A stretch of 64,000 nucleotides of DNA. Source: an uncultured Thermoanaerobaculia bacterium (GTDB lineage: Bacteria; Acidobacteriota; Thermoanaerobaculia; Multivoradales; Multivoraceae). The DNA is taken from NCBI GenBank assembly GCA_951812325.1, contig OX638294.1, positions 186,001 to 250,000 of the forward strand, given 5' to 3'. The notes beneath the pieces are model-generated. The model had not been told where the DNA came from. It saw only the letters and a program-made list of their open reading frames with translations, and searched no databases. Shown one piece after another: positions 1-7,322 of this stretch; the first letter of the stretch is position 1; each line of letters starts with the position of its first letter. Position numbers and translations under genes: made by a program.

Positions 1-384
1 CACGATCTTCAGCAGGTAGTCGTGCTCGCCTGTCAGGGCGTGACACTCGAGTACTTCCGGCAGCTCGCGCACGGCGCGGTGGAACTGCTTGCGGGCGTCC
101 GTCTGGTGGTGGGTCAGGTAGATCTGAACGAAGCACATCAGGCCCAGATCCACCGCGTTGCGGTCGAGCAGGGTGACCTGCTGCTGGATCACGCCCCGTC
201 GTTCCAGCTTTCGCAGGCGCTTCTTCAGGCCCGAGGCGGACAGGCTCACCTTGCGCGCGAGTTCTACATCGGTTCGATTCGAGTCGTGTTGGAGAAGCGC
301 CAGGATGGCGTAGTCGGTGGAGTCGAGGGGTCGGGCCGTCGAGCGGCTTGATTCCGCTGTGCGGCGATCGTCTTTTTTGTCCAT
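1..384 (-). CDS. Lrp/AsnC-family transcriptional regulator (C-terminus cut by window edge)
   Basis: The reverse strand reads as 128 open codons from the ATG at 384-382 to the window edge. A basic, low-complexity N-terminus (about 20 residues) is followed by an Lrp-type winged helix: LDSTDYAILALLQHDSNRT, then ELARKVSLSASGLKKRLRKL as the recognition-helix region, then RRGVIQQ. The start of the RAM ligand-binding domain follows, ending in the family-typical ECHALTGEHDYLLKIV. The family binds DNA as dimers or octamers and usually senses amino acids. The gene is divergent from the aromatic amino acid operon with an 84-bp gap, so local control of Phe/Tyr degradation is the natural inference. The gap contains the 8-bp palindrome GTGTACAC at 393-400, a possible part of an operator. 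The last roughly 25-30 residues lie outside the window. Confidence 0.9.
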   Translation of the reverse strand, partial: MDKKDDRRTAESSRSTARPLDSTDYAILALLQHDSNRTDVELARKVSLSASGLKKRLRKLERRGVIQQQVTLLDRNAVDLGLMCFVQIYLTHHQTDARKQFHRAVRELPEVLECHALTGEHDYLLKIV

Positions 385-455
385 GGGGCGTAGTGTACAC
401 GGAGACTGCCGCCGGGGGTGAAGAATCGGCCCTTGTCTTGACGTGGAGGTTCTGT

Positions 456-461
456 TAGCGT
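456..461 (+). promoter_or_regulatory. Candidate -10 element, leaderless start of the aminotransferase
   Basis: TAGCGT fits TANNNT and ends 7 nt before the ATG at 469. There is no Shine-Dalgarno sequence in the right place; a GGAGGT at 445-450 is too far upstream. A weak -35 candidate, TTGTCT, lies at 433-438 with a 17-nt spacer. The same TAGCGT plus 7 nt occurs before gor. Confidence 0.45.
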
Positions 462-468
462 TCCGATC

Positions 469-1812
469 ATGGAGCTGCAAGCCCAATCTTCTACCGCAAG
501 ACCAGCAATGGCTCCCTTATTGGCCTCTGGAGCGGATGTGGGGCGACCCTCAGCACCGCCTCGTATCGCGTCCTGGCTGCAGGGTCGCGACCGTTCGTTG
601 CTGCGTCGGATGGTCGACGAGATCGCAAGTCCCGGCGTCGTGTCGCTGGCCGGCGGACTCCCGGCGGTGGAGCTGTTTCCCTCGGAGGCCTACGGCGAGG
701 TGCTACGCGACTTGCTGGCCGATCCCCGGTCCATGCAGTACGTCGCGCCAACCGGCGCGCTGAAGGAACGGGTCGTGGAGGTCATGCGACGCCGCGGCGT
801 CGACTGCAGGACGGAGGAGATCCTGATCACGACCGGTGCTCAGCAGGCGCTCGATGTCGCCGTCCGCACGCTCGTGGGGGCGGGAGAGAGTGTCGCCGTC
901 GAGAGGTTCACCTACGCGGGTTTCAGGGAGATCCTGGCGCCGCTCCAGCCACGACTCGTGACTCTGCCGAGCAGTCTGGACGACGGACTCGATGTCGAAG
1001 CGCTGGAGCGCTTCCTGCTCGCCGGCGCGCGGCCGCGACTCGTGTACGTGATCCCGGACGCCCACAACCCGCTCGGCGTCAGCCTGGCTCCGGAGACCCG
1101 TGAGCGGTTGGTGGTCCTCGCCCACGACTACGATTTCGTGATCCTGGAGGACGATCCGTACGGCCTGCTCTGCTGCGACGGCGAGTTCGAACCGCCGCTC
1201 GCGGCACGGGACGCGGAGCGGGTGGTCTACGCGGGCACCTTCTCCAAGATCCTGGCGCCGGCGCTGAGGATCGGCTGGCTGCGCCTGCCGGAGGCGCTGG
1301 TCGAAGCCTTCGCCGCCGTCAAGGAGATCGGTGATCTCGAGTGCTCCCGGCTGAGCGTGCTCGCCGTGGCCCGCCTCCTGGAAGACCTCGACTTCGACCG
1401 CCACCTCGGGTTGCTGCGTGCGACCTATCGGGCCCGTCGCAAAGCGATGCTCGAGGCGCTTGCCGATCACCTGCCGGCGGGCTGTGCCTTCACGGAGCCC
1501 CGGGGCGGCATGTTCGTGTGGGTGGAGCTGCCCGAGGGGACGGATGGCGGGCGCCTGCTGGAGCGGACCCTGGCCGAGCGGAAGCTCGCCTTCGTTCCCG
1601 CGGCCGCGTTCGTGGACGCGGCGGACAGCACGGCGCCCCGGAATGCGGTTCGCTTGTGCTTCTCGGGCCTGGAACCGGTGGCTCTGCGCGAGGCGGTGGC
1701 GAGCTTCGCCGCCTGCATCGAGAGTTCGACCGCGCGGCCGGAACCGGAGGCGGCCGGCTCGGCCCGGTCTCCGGGCCGCCGGACACAAGACGAAGGAGGA
1801 GGGAAGGCATGA
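469..1812 (+). CDS. PLP-dependent aminotransferase, probable aromatic amino acid aminotransferase
   Basis: A 447-residue fold-type I aminotransferase of the MocR/2-aminoadipate-transaminase-like class. Visible landmarks are LAGGLPAVELFP near residue 60, TTGAQQALD, PDAHNPLGVS (the conserved N-P-x-G turn), LEDDPYGLL, and the PLP-lysine segment YAGTFSKILAPALRIGW. Substrate is not readable from sequence. Its position as first gene of an operon with HPPD, homogentisate dioxygenase and phenylalanine hydroxylase argues for tyrosine to 4-hydroxyphenylpyruvate. The stop codon overlaps the next start (ATGA). The first 30 residues are low-similarity and no Shine-Dalgarno precedes the ATG, but a TAGCGT hexamer 7 nt upstream supports this start as leaderless. 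The C-terminal tail after about residue 415 is Arg/Pro-rich and probably disordered. Confidence 0.9.
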   Translation: MELQAQSSTARPAMAPLLASGADVGRPSAPPRIASWLQGRDRSLLRRMVDEIASPGVVSLAGGLPAVELFPSEAYGEVLRDLLADPRSMQYVAPTGALKERVVEVMRRRGVDCRTEEILITTGAQQALDVAVRTLVGAGESVAVERFTYAGFREILAPLQPRLVTLPSSLDDGLDVEALERFLLAGARPRLVYVIPDAHNPLGVSLAPETRERLVVLAHDYDFVILEDDPYGLLCCDGEFEPPLAARDAERVVYAGTFSKILAPALRIGWLRLPEALVEAFAAVKEIGDLECSRLSVLAVARLLEDLDFDRHLGLLRATYRARRKAMLEALADHLPAGCAFTEPRGGMFVWVELPEGTDGGRLLERTLAERKLAFVPAAAFVDAADSTAPRNAVRLCFSGLEPVALREAVASFAACIESSTARPEPEAAGSARSPGRRTQDEGGGKA

Positions 1813-2969
1813 ACCTGGAGACCATGGAACAGACGCCGCCGGCGGACCCCGTCCCGGCAACGGCGACCGGCGGGGACTTCTGTCCGATTCTCGGTTTCGA
1901 CCACCTGGAGCTGTATGTCGGCAACGCGAAGCAGTCGGCGGCCTACTACTGCCAGGCGTTCGGTTTCGAGTGCACCGCGGTACGGGGGCTCGAGACCGGC
2001 GAACGGATGCGCGCGTCCTGCCTGGTGGAGCAGGGCGGTATCCGGATCCTGTTGACCAGTGCTCTGCACTCGTCGCACGATGCCGCGCGGTCGGTACGGC
2101 GGCACGGCGATTCCGTGGCGGTCATCGCGCTTTCGGTGCCGGACGCGGACGAGGCATTCTCGGCCGCCGTGTCCCGGGGCGCGCAGGCGGCCGCTGCGCC
2201 GGCGACCGCCCGTGACGAGCATGGCGAGCTCCGTCACGCTTCGATCCGTCTGTACGGCGACTGCGTGCTGCAGTTCATGGATCGCCGGGACTATGCCGGC
2301 CTGTTCGGGCCCGGCTTCGAGCCGCCGCCGGAGGTGCCCGGCGCCGCGGCGCCCCGGGGCTGCGGCCTGCTCGCCATCGACCACGTCGTGGCGAACGTCG
2401 AACTGGGGCGGATGAACGAGTGGGCGCACTTCTTCGCGCGGGTTCTGGGCTTCAACCAGCTCGTCCACTTCGATGACGAGGCGATCTCGACCGAGTACTC
2501 GGCGTTGATGTCGAAGGTGATGCAGGACGGCTCGGGGGTCATCAAGTTCCCGATCAACGAACCCGCCGAGGGCCGCAGGAAGTCGCAGATCGAGGAGTTC
2601 CTCGACTTTCACGAGGGACCCGGGGTGCAGCACATCGCCTGCCGCACCGACGACATCGTGGGCGCCGTGTCCCGGCTGCGCAAGAACGGCGTCGAGTTCC
2701 TCCGCGTGCCGGCGACCTACTACGACGAGCTGGAGCAGCGGGTGGGGAAGATCGACGAGCCGATCGAACGCCTGGCGGAGTTCGGCATCCTCGCCGACCG
2801 CGACGAGGACGGCTACCTGCTGCAGATCTTCACCAAGCCGGTTGAGGACCGGCCGACCCTGTTCTACGAGATCATCGAGCGGCATGGCGCCCGGGGGTTC
2901 GGCGAGGGCAACTTCAAGAGCCTGTTCGTGGCTCTCGAACGGGAGCAGGCGGCGAGAGGGAACCTGTGA
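1809..2969 (+). CDS. hpd: 4-hydroxyphenylpyruvate dioxygenase
   Basis: A 386-residue two-domain VOC-fold Fe(II) dioxygenase that converts 4-hydroxyphenylpyruvate to homogentisate. The N-terminal domain begins at FDHLELYVGNAKQSAAYY. The C-terminal catalytic domain carries the three metal-ligand segments: IDHVVANV (His), GPGVQHIACRTDDI (His) and TLFYEIIER (Glu). The typical GYLLQIFTKP strand and the FGEGNFKSLF C-terminal helix are also present. The ATG at 1809 is chosen because an excellent AAGGAGGAGGG ribosome site lies just upstream, it overlaps the previous stop by 4 nt, and the length then matches the family (360-390). The same frame stays open much further upstream, but that part has no similarity to the family. 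It overlaps the next gene by GTGA, so translation of the operon is probably coupled. Confidence 0.96.
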   Translation: MNLETMEQTPPADPVPATATGGDFCPILGFDHLELYVGNAKQSAAYYCQAFGFECTAVRGLETGERMRASCLVEQGGIRILLTSALHSSHDAARSVRRHGDSVAVIALSVPDADEAFSAAVSRGAQAAAAPATARDEHGELRHASIRLYGDCVLQFMDRRDYAGLFGPGFEPPPEVPGAAAPRGCGLLAIDHVVANVELGRMNEWAHFFARVLGFNQLVHFDDEAISTEYSALMSKVMQDGSGVIKFPINEPAEGRRKSQIEEFLDFHEGPGVQHIACRTDDIVGAVSRLRKNGVEFLRVPATYYDELEQRVGKIDEPIERLAEFGILADRDEDGYLLQIFTKPVEDRPTLFYEIIERHGARGFGEGNFKSLFVALEREQAARGNL

Positions 2970-4123
2970 GCCACTACCACCGCGCGGGCGAGGTTCCCCA
3001 CAAGCGCCACACCCAGTTCCGCCGACCCGACGGATCGCTCCACCACGAGGAGGTGATGGGGATCCACGGGTTCTCCGGCATCCAGTCGATCCTCTACCAC
3101 CTGCACCCGCCGACCGCGGTCGATCGGATCGGGGAACGGTCGAGCAACGGTCTGAAGTTCGAGTACGCGGGGCCGCTGCGGCATCGGCTGATCCGCGCTG
3201 CCGGGTCGCCGCAGCGGGGAGACGCGGTGAGCGGCCGGGTACCCCTGCTGGCCAACCGCGACCTGGTGCTCTCGATCGTCCGGTTTCGCGAGCCGATGGA
3301 CTACTGGTACCGCTACGCGCACGGGGACGAGCTGCTGTTCGTGCACGAGGGCCGCGGCGTGGTCGAGAGCCAGTTCGGTCGCCTGGCATACCGGCCCGGC
3401 GACTACCTGGTGCTGCCCACCGGCGTCATCTGGCGGCTGCTGCCGGCGCCGGACGAGCCGCAGCGCATGCTGTCCCTGGAAGCGGCCGGCCACATCGAGC
3501 CGCCGAGCCGCTACGTGAACCGGTATGGCCAGTTTCTCGAGAACTCGCCGTACTGCGAACGCGACATCCGGCCGCCGGAGTGGCGCGAACCGCGTGACGA
3601 GGAAGGCGAGTTCGAGGTCCGAGTGAAGGCCCGCGGCGGGACGACGAGTTACCTCTACCGGCGCCATCCGATGGACGTCGTCGGCTGGGACGGCCACCTG
3701 TGGCCCTACGCCTTCAACATCGAGGACTTCGAGCCGATCACCGGCCGCGTCCATCAGCCGCCGCCCGTGCACCAGACCTTCGATGGGCCCGGGTTCGTCG
3801 TCTGTTCCTTCGTGCCGCGCCTGTTCGACTACCACCCGCAGGCGATTCCGGCGCCCTACAACCACTCGAACGTGGACTCGGACGAGGTCATCTACTACGT
3901 CGAGGGCGAGTTCATGTCGCGTCGGGGAGTCGAGAGGGGCGCCTTGACCGTGCATCCGAACGGGATTCCCCATGGTCCCCATCCCGGCGCCCGCGAGGGT
4001 TCGATCGGAAGGGAACGCACCGACGAACTCGCGGTCATGGTGGACACCTTCCGGCCGCTGCAGTTGACTGCCGCGGCCGCCGACCTGGAGGACGAGAGCT
4101 ATGCCTGTAGCTGGCGCGGTTGA
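2966..4123 (+). CDS. hmgA: Homogentisate 1,2-dioxygenase
   Basis: A 385-residue cupin-type Fe(II) ring-cleaving enzyme, homogentisate to 4-maleylacetoacetate. It is shorter than the 430-450 residues of proteobacterial and human enzymes and resembles the compact bacterial form. The N-terminus (YHRAGEVPHKRHTQFR) is typical. The metal site is seen in PYNHSNVDSDEVIYYVEGEF (His and Glu) and HPNGIPHGPHPG (His). The first cupin contains DELLFVHEGRGVVES. The GTG start overlaps the HPPD stop (GTGA). Its 3' end overlaps the phenylalanine hydroxylase start by 23 bp in another frame. No maleylacetoacetate isomerase or fumarylacetoacetase follows, so the end of the pathway must be encoded elsewhere. Confidence 0.93.
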   Translation: MSHYHRAGEVPHKRHTQFRRPDGSLHHEEVMGIHGFSGIQSILYHLHPPTAVDRIGERSSNGLKFEYAGPLRHRLIRAAGSPQRGDAVSGRVPLLANRDLVLSIVRFREPMDYWYRYAHGDELLFVHEGRGVVESQFGRLAYRPGDYLVLPTGVIWRLLPAPDEPQRMLSLEAAGHIEPPSRYVNRYGQFLENSPYCERDIRPPEWREPRDEEGEFEVRVKARGGTTSYLYRRHPMDVVGWDGHLWPYAFNIEDFEPITGRVHQPPPVHQTFDGPGFVVCSFVPRLFDYHPQAIPAPYNHSNVDSDEVIYYVEGEFMSRRGVERGALTVHPNGIPHGPHPGAREGSIGRERTDELAVMVDTFRPLQLTAAAADLEDESYACSWRG

Positions 4124-5045
4124 GGTCACCCCGGGCCTGGTCGACCGCGGGGATCCGGGCGGGGATCTGACCACCGGTCGGGCCGCCTTCATCGAGCGCG
4201 CGCAGACCCGGGGCGACCTGTTCATCGAGCAGCGCTACGAGCTCTACAGCGAGGCGAACCAGGAGACGTGGCGGCGCCTCTACCGGGCGCTGGCCGGGCG
4301 CTGGGAGCAGCACGCCAATCCCCGCTTTCTCGAGGGCGTGGCGCGGCTCGGGCTCGACCCCGACCGTATCCCGAGGCTCTCCGACATCAACCGGTTCCTG
4401 CAACCCCTGAGCGGCTTCAGGGCGCGGGCGGTCAGCGGCTACGTGCCGGCCTACCTGTTCTTCGACTGCCTGAGGCGGCGGGAGTTCCCGACCACGATCA
4501 CGGTCCGCGACGGCGGCAGGCTGGACTACCTCCCCGAACCCGACATCTTCCACGACCTGGCCGGACACGTGCCGATGCACACGGATCCGGCGTTTGCGGA
4601 TGTCCTGGTCCGTTTCGGCGAAGCTGCCCGAACCGCTGCCATGCGAGCCCGCAATGGAGATTGCCGGCGTGTCGAGAGCGCGCTGCGGGGACTGGCCCGG
4701 TTCTTCTGGTTCACGATCGAGTTCGGCCTGATGCGTCGCCCGGACGGGAACGGGCTGTGCGCCTACGGCAGCGGTCTGCTGAGCTCGGCGGGCGAGATCG
4801 GGCACTCCCTCGAATCCCCGGACGTGCAGCGAGTTCCGTTCCAGCTCGACTGGGTCGTGAACCAGAGCTTCGAGATCGACTCGCTGCAACCGCTGCTGTT
4901 CGTCGTCGACGGTTTCGATCACCTGGAGCGCGAGGTGATGCGCCTGGAGCGTTGGCTCGGCCGGGGGCGTCTCGACAACGTGGCGCCGGGCGAGCCGGAG
5001 GTCAGCCGGGAGGATCTGCAGTCCTTCCTGGAGCCGGGCGCCTGA
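4101..5045 (+). CDS. phhA: Phenylalanine 4-hydroxylase (monomeric bacterial type)
   Basis: A 314-residue pterin-dependent aromatic amino acid hydroxylase, phenylalanine to tyrosine, with no N-terminal ACT regulatory domain, as in other bacterial enzymes. The iron ligands are visible as His151 and His156 in PDIFHDLAGHVPM and Glu207 in FWFTIEFGL. The start is the ATG at 4101, with GGAGGA about 9 nt upstream and inside the end of hmgA. It is the last gene of the operon and feeds tyrosine to the aminotransferase and HPPD. A pterin-4a-carbinolamine dehydratase (phhB), which recycles the cofactor, is not present here. The 3' neighbour is convergent. Confidence 0.94.
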   Translation: MPVAGAVEVTPGLVDRGDPGGDLTTGRAAFIERAQTRGDLFIEQRYELYSEANQETWRRLYRALAGRWEQHANPRFLEGVARLGLDPDRIPRLSDINRFLQPLSGFRARAVSGYVPAYLFFDCLRRREFPTTITVRDGGRLDYLPEPDIFHDLAGHVPMHTDPAFADVLVRFGEAARTAAMRARNGDCRRVESALRGLARFFWFTIEFGLMRRPDGNGLCAYGSGLLSSAGEIGHSLESPDVQRVPFQLDWVVNQSFEIDSLQPLLFVVDGFDHLEREVMRLERWLGRGRLDNVAPGEPEVSREDLQSFLEPGA

Positions 5046-5318
5046 GGGCGGGTTGCCACCGGGGACGGTGATCAGCTCGGGTCGCCAGGACCGGCGCCTC
5101 GAACTGCAGGGGTAATGACATCGGCGCCCATCTCCGCCAACAACACGACGTGGACGGGGTGGCGGGCGGAAGGTCCGGGGGAGCCCGACCAACCGGCGCG
5201 CGAGTTCGAACCGTTCGGCGCGGGCGATCCGCACTCGGGGTAGGCCCCGGCGGATCGGGACGGGGGACGCCGCGTTGATCGCGGCACGGGGCGCGGCGGC
5301 GCGGGGACCTCAGGCGCC

Positions 5319-6806
5319 TCAGTGTCCCGGGGGCGGAACGAAACCGTCCAGCCGCTCGCTCAGGCGGCGGGCCAGGTCGAGGGTCGTCCGGTCTTCCAGG
5401 AACGGACCGGCGATCTGGAGGCCGACCGGCAGGCCGTCCGGGGCGGCGCCGGCCGGGATCACGGTCGCCGGCAGGCAGGCGACGCCGGTCAGGCCGACCC
5501 AGAGGGTCTGTTCACCGTAGGGCCGTTGCTCGCCGTTGACCGTGATTCGCCGTGCTCCCATCGGCTTGCTGTGGTCGTGGGGAATCGCCGTCGTCGGCAG
5601 GCAGGGCAGGAGCACGGCGTCCCATTCCTTGAAGAAGTCGTGCCACTTGCGGCGCATCTGGAGCCGGCGCTCGTTCGCCGACAGCCAGGCGCGGTGCCGC
5701 TGGGAGGCCCAACGCGCGGCCAGAGCGCCTTCCTCGTCCTCCCGCATGCCGCGCTCGGCGAGGTCCTCGATCTCCTGGTGGCTGAAGCCGCCGCACATCG
5801 CGGCGCCCAGCAGTTGTCCGAAGACGCGCGTTGCGTAGTCGAAGGTGAAGTCGGGCCGGGCCTCGCGGTCGACGGTGGCGCCGGCGCTTTCCAGCTCGTC
5901 GGCCGCCGCTTCGAGTCGCTCCCGGACCGCATCGTCGATCGGACAGGAGGTCTCCTCCAGCCACACCGCGACCCGGTAGTCGGCGATGTTCCCGTGGCGC
6001 GGCGGCGGCAGGTCCAGACGGTAGCCGGGGGCGTGCCAATCGTCGGGCCCGGCGAGGATGTCGAGGCCGAGCTCCAGATCCCCGACGCTGCGCGCCATCG
6101 GCCCGGCGACCGCGATGTCGGCCTGCGTCAAGGTGCCGGGCGGACCCGGGATCTGGCCGAGCGCCGGCACGATGCCGTAGCTCGGCTTGTGCCCGAAGAC
6201 GCCGCAGGTCGAGGCGGGACCGCGGATCGAGCCGCCGATGTCGCTGCCGAGTTCAAGCGGCGTCAGTCCGGCCGCCAGTGCCGCGGCCGCGCCGCCCGAG
6301 GACCCGCCGGGCGTCCGTTCCAGGTTCCAGGGGTTGTTCGTCTGGCCGAACACGGCGTTGTAGCTCTGCGTGTCGCCGGCGTAGATGGGCAGGTTCGTCT
6401 TGCCGAAGATGACGGCGCCGGCCGCGCGCAGCCGGGCCACGGGCGCCGCGTCGACCTCCGGAACGTGACCGCCGAGTTCGGGCGCGCCGGACGTCGTGCG
6501 CATGCCGACGGTCTGGAAGGAGTCCTTGATCGTCATCGCGACGCCGTGAAGCGGTCCGAGCGCACGACCCTCGGCCAGCGCGCGGTCCGCGGCGTCCGCC
6601 TCCCGCCGGGCCCGTTCCGCGTCGACGGTCACGACGGCGTTGAGCGGCGGGTTGAGCCGCTCCACCCGGTCGAGCAGGAGTTCCAGGTAGTCGCGCGACG
6701 AGATGACGTTGCCGCGGATGGCCCTGGCGGTCTGCTCTGCCGACCAGCGGAAGGCCTTGCCGGCGGAGGAGGGAGGTTGGGCCGATCGACTGGAATTGTC
6801 GTCCAT
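5319..6806 (-). CDS. Amidase-signature family hydrolase
   Basis: About 495 residues. The Ser-cisSer-Lys catalytic triad of the family is readable: Lys in GVAMTIKDSF, cis-Ser in GGSSGGAAAALAAG, and nucleophile Ser in GSDIGGSIRGPA. The family includes amidases, aryl-acylamidases, 6-aminohexanoate hydrolases and GatA. The divergent C-terminal half (YDFFKEW-type region, ALLPCLPTTAIPHDHSKP) and the absence of gatB or gatC nearby argue for a catabolic amidase rather than GatA. The start is uncertain. The ATG at 6806 gives MDDNSSRSAQ; the ATG at 6833 would add nine residues (MPLAASLCP); neither has a clear Shine-Dalgarno. The frame stays open to 7178 but that extension has no similarity. It is convergent with phhA across a 273-bp gap in which nothing is recognised. 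Confidence 0.9.
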   Translation of the reverse strand: MDDNSSRSAQPPSSAGKAFRWSAEQTARAIRGNVISSRDYLELLLDRVERLNPPLNAVVTVDAERARREADAADRALAEGRALGPLHGVAMTIKDSFQTVGMRTTSGAPELGGHVPEVDAAPVARLRAAGAVIFGKTNLPIYAGDTQSYNAVFGQTNNPWNLERTPGGSSGGAAAALAAGLTPLELGSDIGGSIRGPASTCGVFGHKPSYGIVPALGQIPGPPGTLTQADIAVAGPMARSVGDLELGLDILAGPDDWHAPGYRLDLPPPRHGNIADYRVAVWLEETSCPIDDAVRERLEAAADELESAGATVDREARPDFTFDYATRVFGQLLGAAMCGGFSHQEIEDLAERGMREDEEGALAARWASQRHRAWLSANERRLQMRRKWHDFFKEWDAVLLPCLPTTAIPHDHSKPMGARRITVNGEQRPYGEQTLWVGLTGVACLPATVIPAGAAPDGLPVGLQIAGPFLEDRTTLDLARRLSERLDGFVPPPGH

Positions 6807-6974
6807 CGGGCACAGGCTAGCAGCGAGCGGCATGAGTCGCTCTTCGTCTGCGCGGCCATCCACAGGACCATTCCAAAGTCCGGCGCTCAACGCTGGGGGC
6901 GGGCGGGAGTCCTTCGTTCCCGAGGGTCGAGAACCGTGCCGGTGCGGAGCTGCCGATTCCGGAGTGGTTTCCTC

Positions 6975-6991
6975 ACTTCGGTCACCGAAGT
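6975..6991. repeat. Perfect 8-bp inverted repeat, possible operator
   Basis: ACTTCGGT, a central C, then ACCGAAGT: dyad symmetry with no mismatch. It sits in the divergent intergenic region about 170 bp from the amidase start and about 330 bp from the VWFA-type gene. It could be an operator or a short RNA hairpin; nothing decides between them. Confidence 0.4.
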
Positions 6992-7185
6992 TCCCGACTT
7001 CTGAACAGCCTTGGGCGGCCATCCATCGCGCACGTCGTTGCGCCATCCGTGTGCCCGCTGACTCGCACCCGGAGGTGGTTCGGGTGTGGCGCGGTTCTCG
7101 ACGCCCTGGAACGCAGGACGTGAGCCCCCACTCGGCGCGAAGCACTGGAATCCGGAACGGTCCTGCGGCTGGCAGCATCGGCGGG

Positions 7186-7212
7186 TTGACATGGCGCGGT
7201 TCTTGCTACTCT
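7186..7212 (+). promoter_or_regulatory. Sigma70-like promoter upstream of the first VWFA-type gene
   Basis: A consensus TTGACA lies at 7186-7191. TACTCT follows at 7207-7212, preceded by TGC, which makes an extended -10. The 15-nt spacer is short, offset by the perfect -35 and the extended -10. It points at the gene starting at 7323. Confidence 0.45.
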
Positions 7213-7322
7213 GACGTGGCGTCAATCCCGATCAAGGTCGCTCCCCACCAGGCGGGGCTGGGGCCGCAGATGGAGTCTGCGACAGGTTCGCGGGCGCTGC
7301 GAAGGCGAATAGGGAGAATGAA

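Larger units (their letters stand above)
6807..7322. other. 516-bp divergent intergenic region
   Basis: Lies between the amidase (leftward) and the first VWFA-type gene (rightward). No convincing gene is seen. It contains a perfect inverted repeat at 6975-6991 and a promoter-like element near 7186-7212; both are listed separately. Confidence 0.6.

Noticed and set aside
1467..3389. 640-codon open frame on the minus strand opposite aminotransferase and HPPD
   Set aside because: It is antisense to two clearly conserved enzymes, is Arg/Pro-rich and has no family features. Long antisense frames are expected at this GC content; many others in the window were dropped for the same reason.
5072..5287. 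71-codon minus-strand frame between phhA and the amidase
   Set aside because: The sequence is Ser/Pro/Arg-rich with no ribosome site and no recognised family; treated as non-coding.
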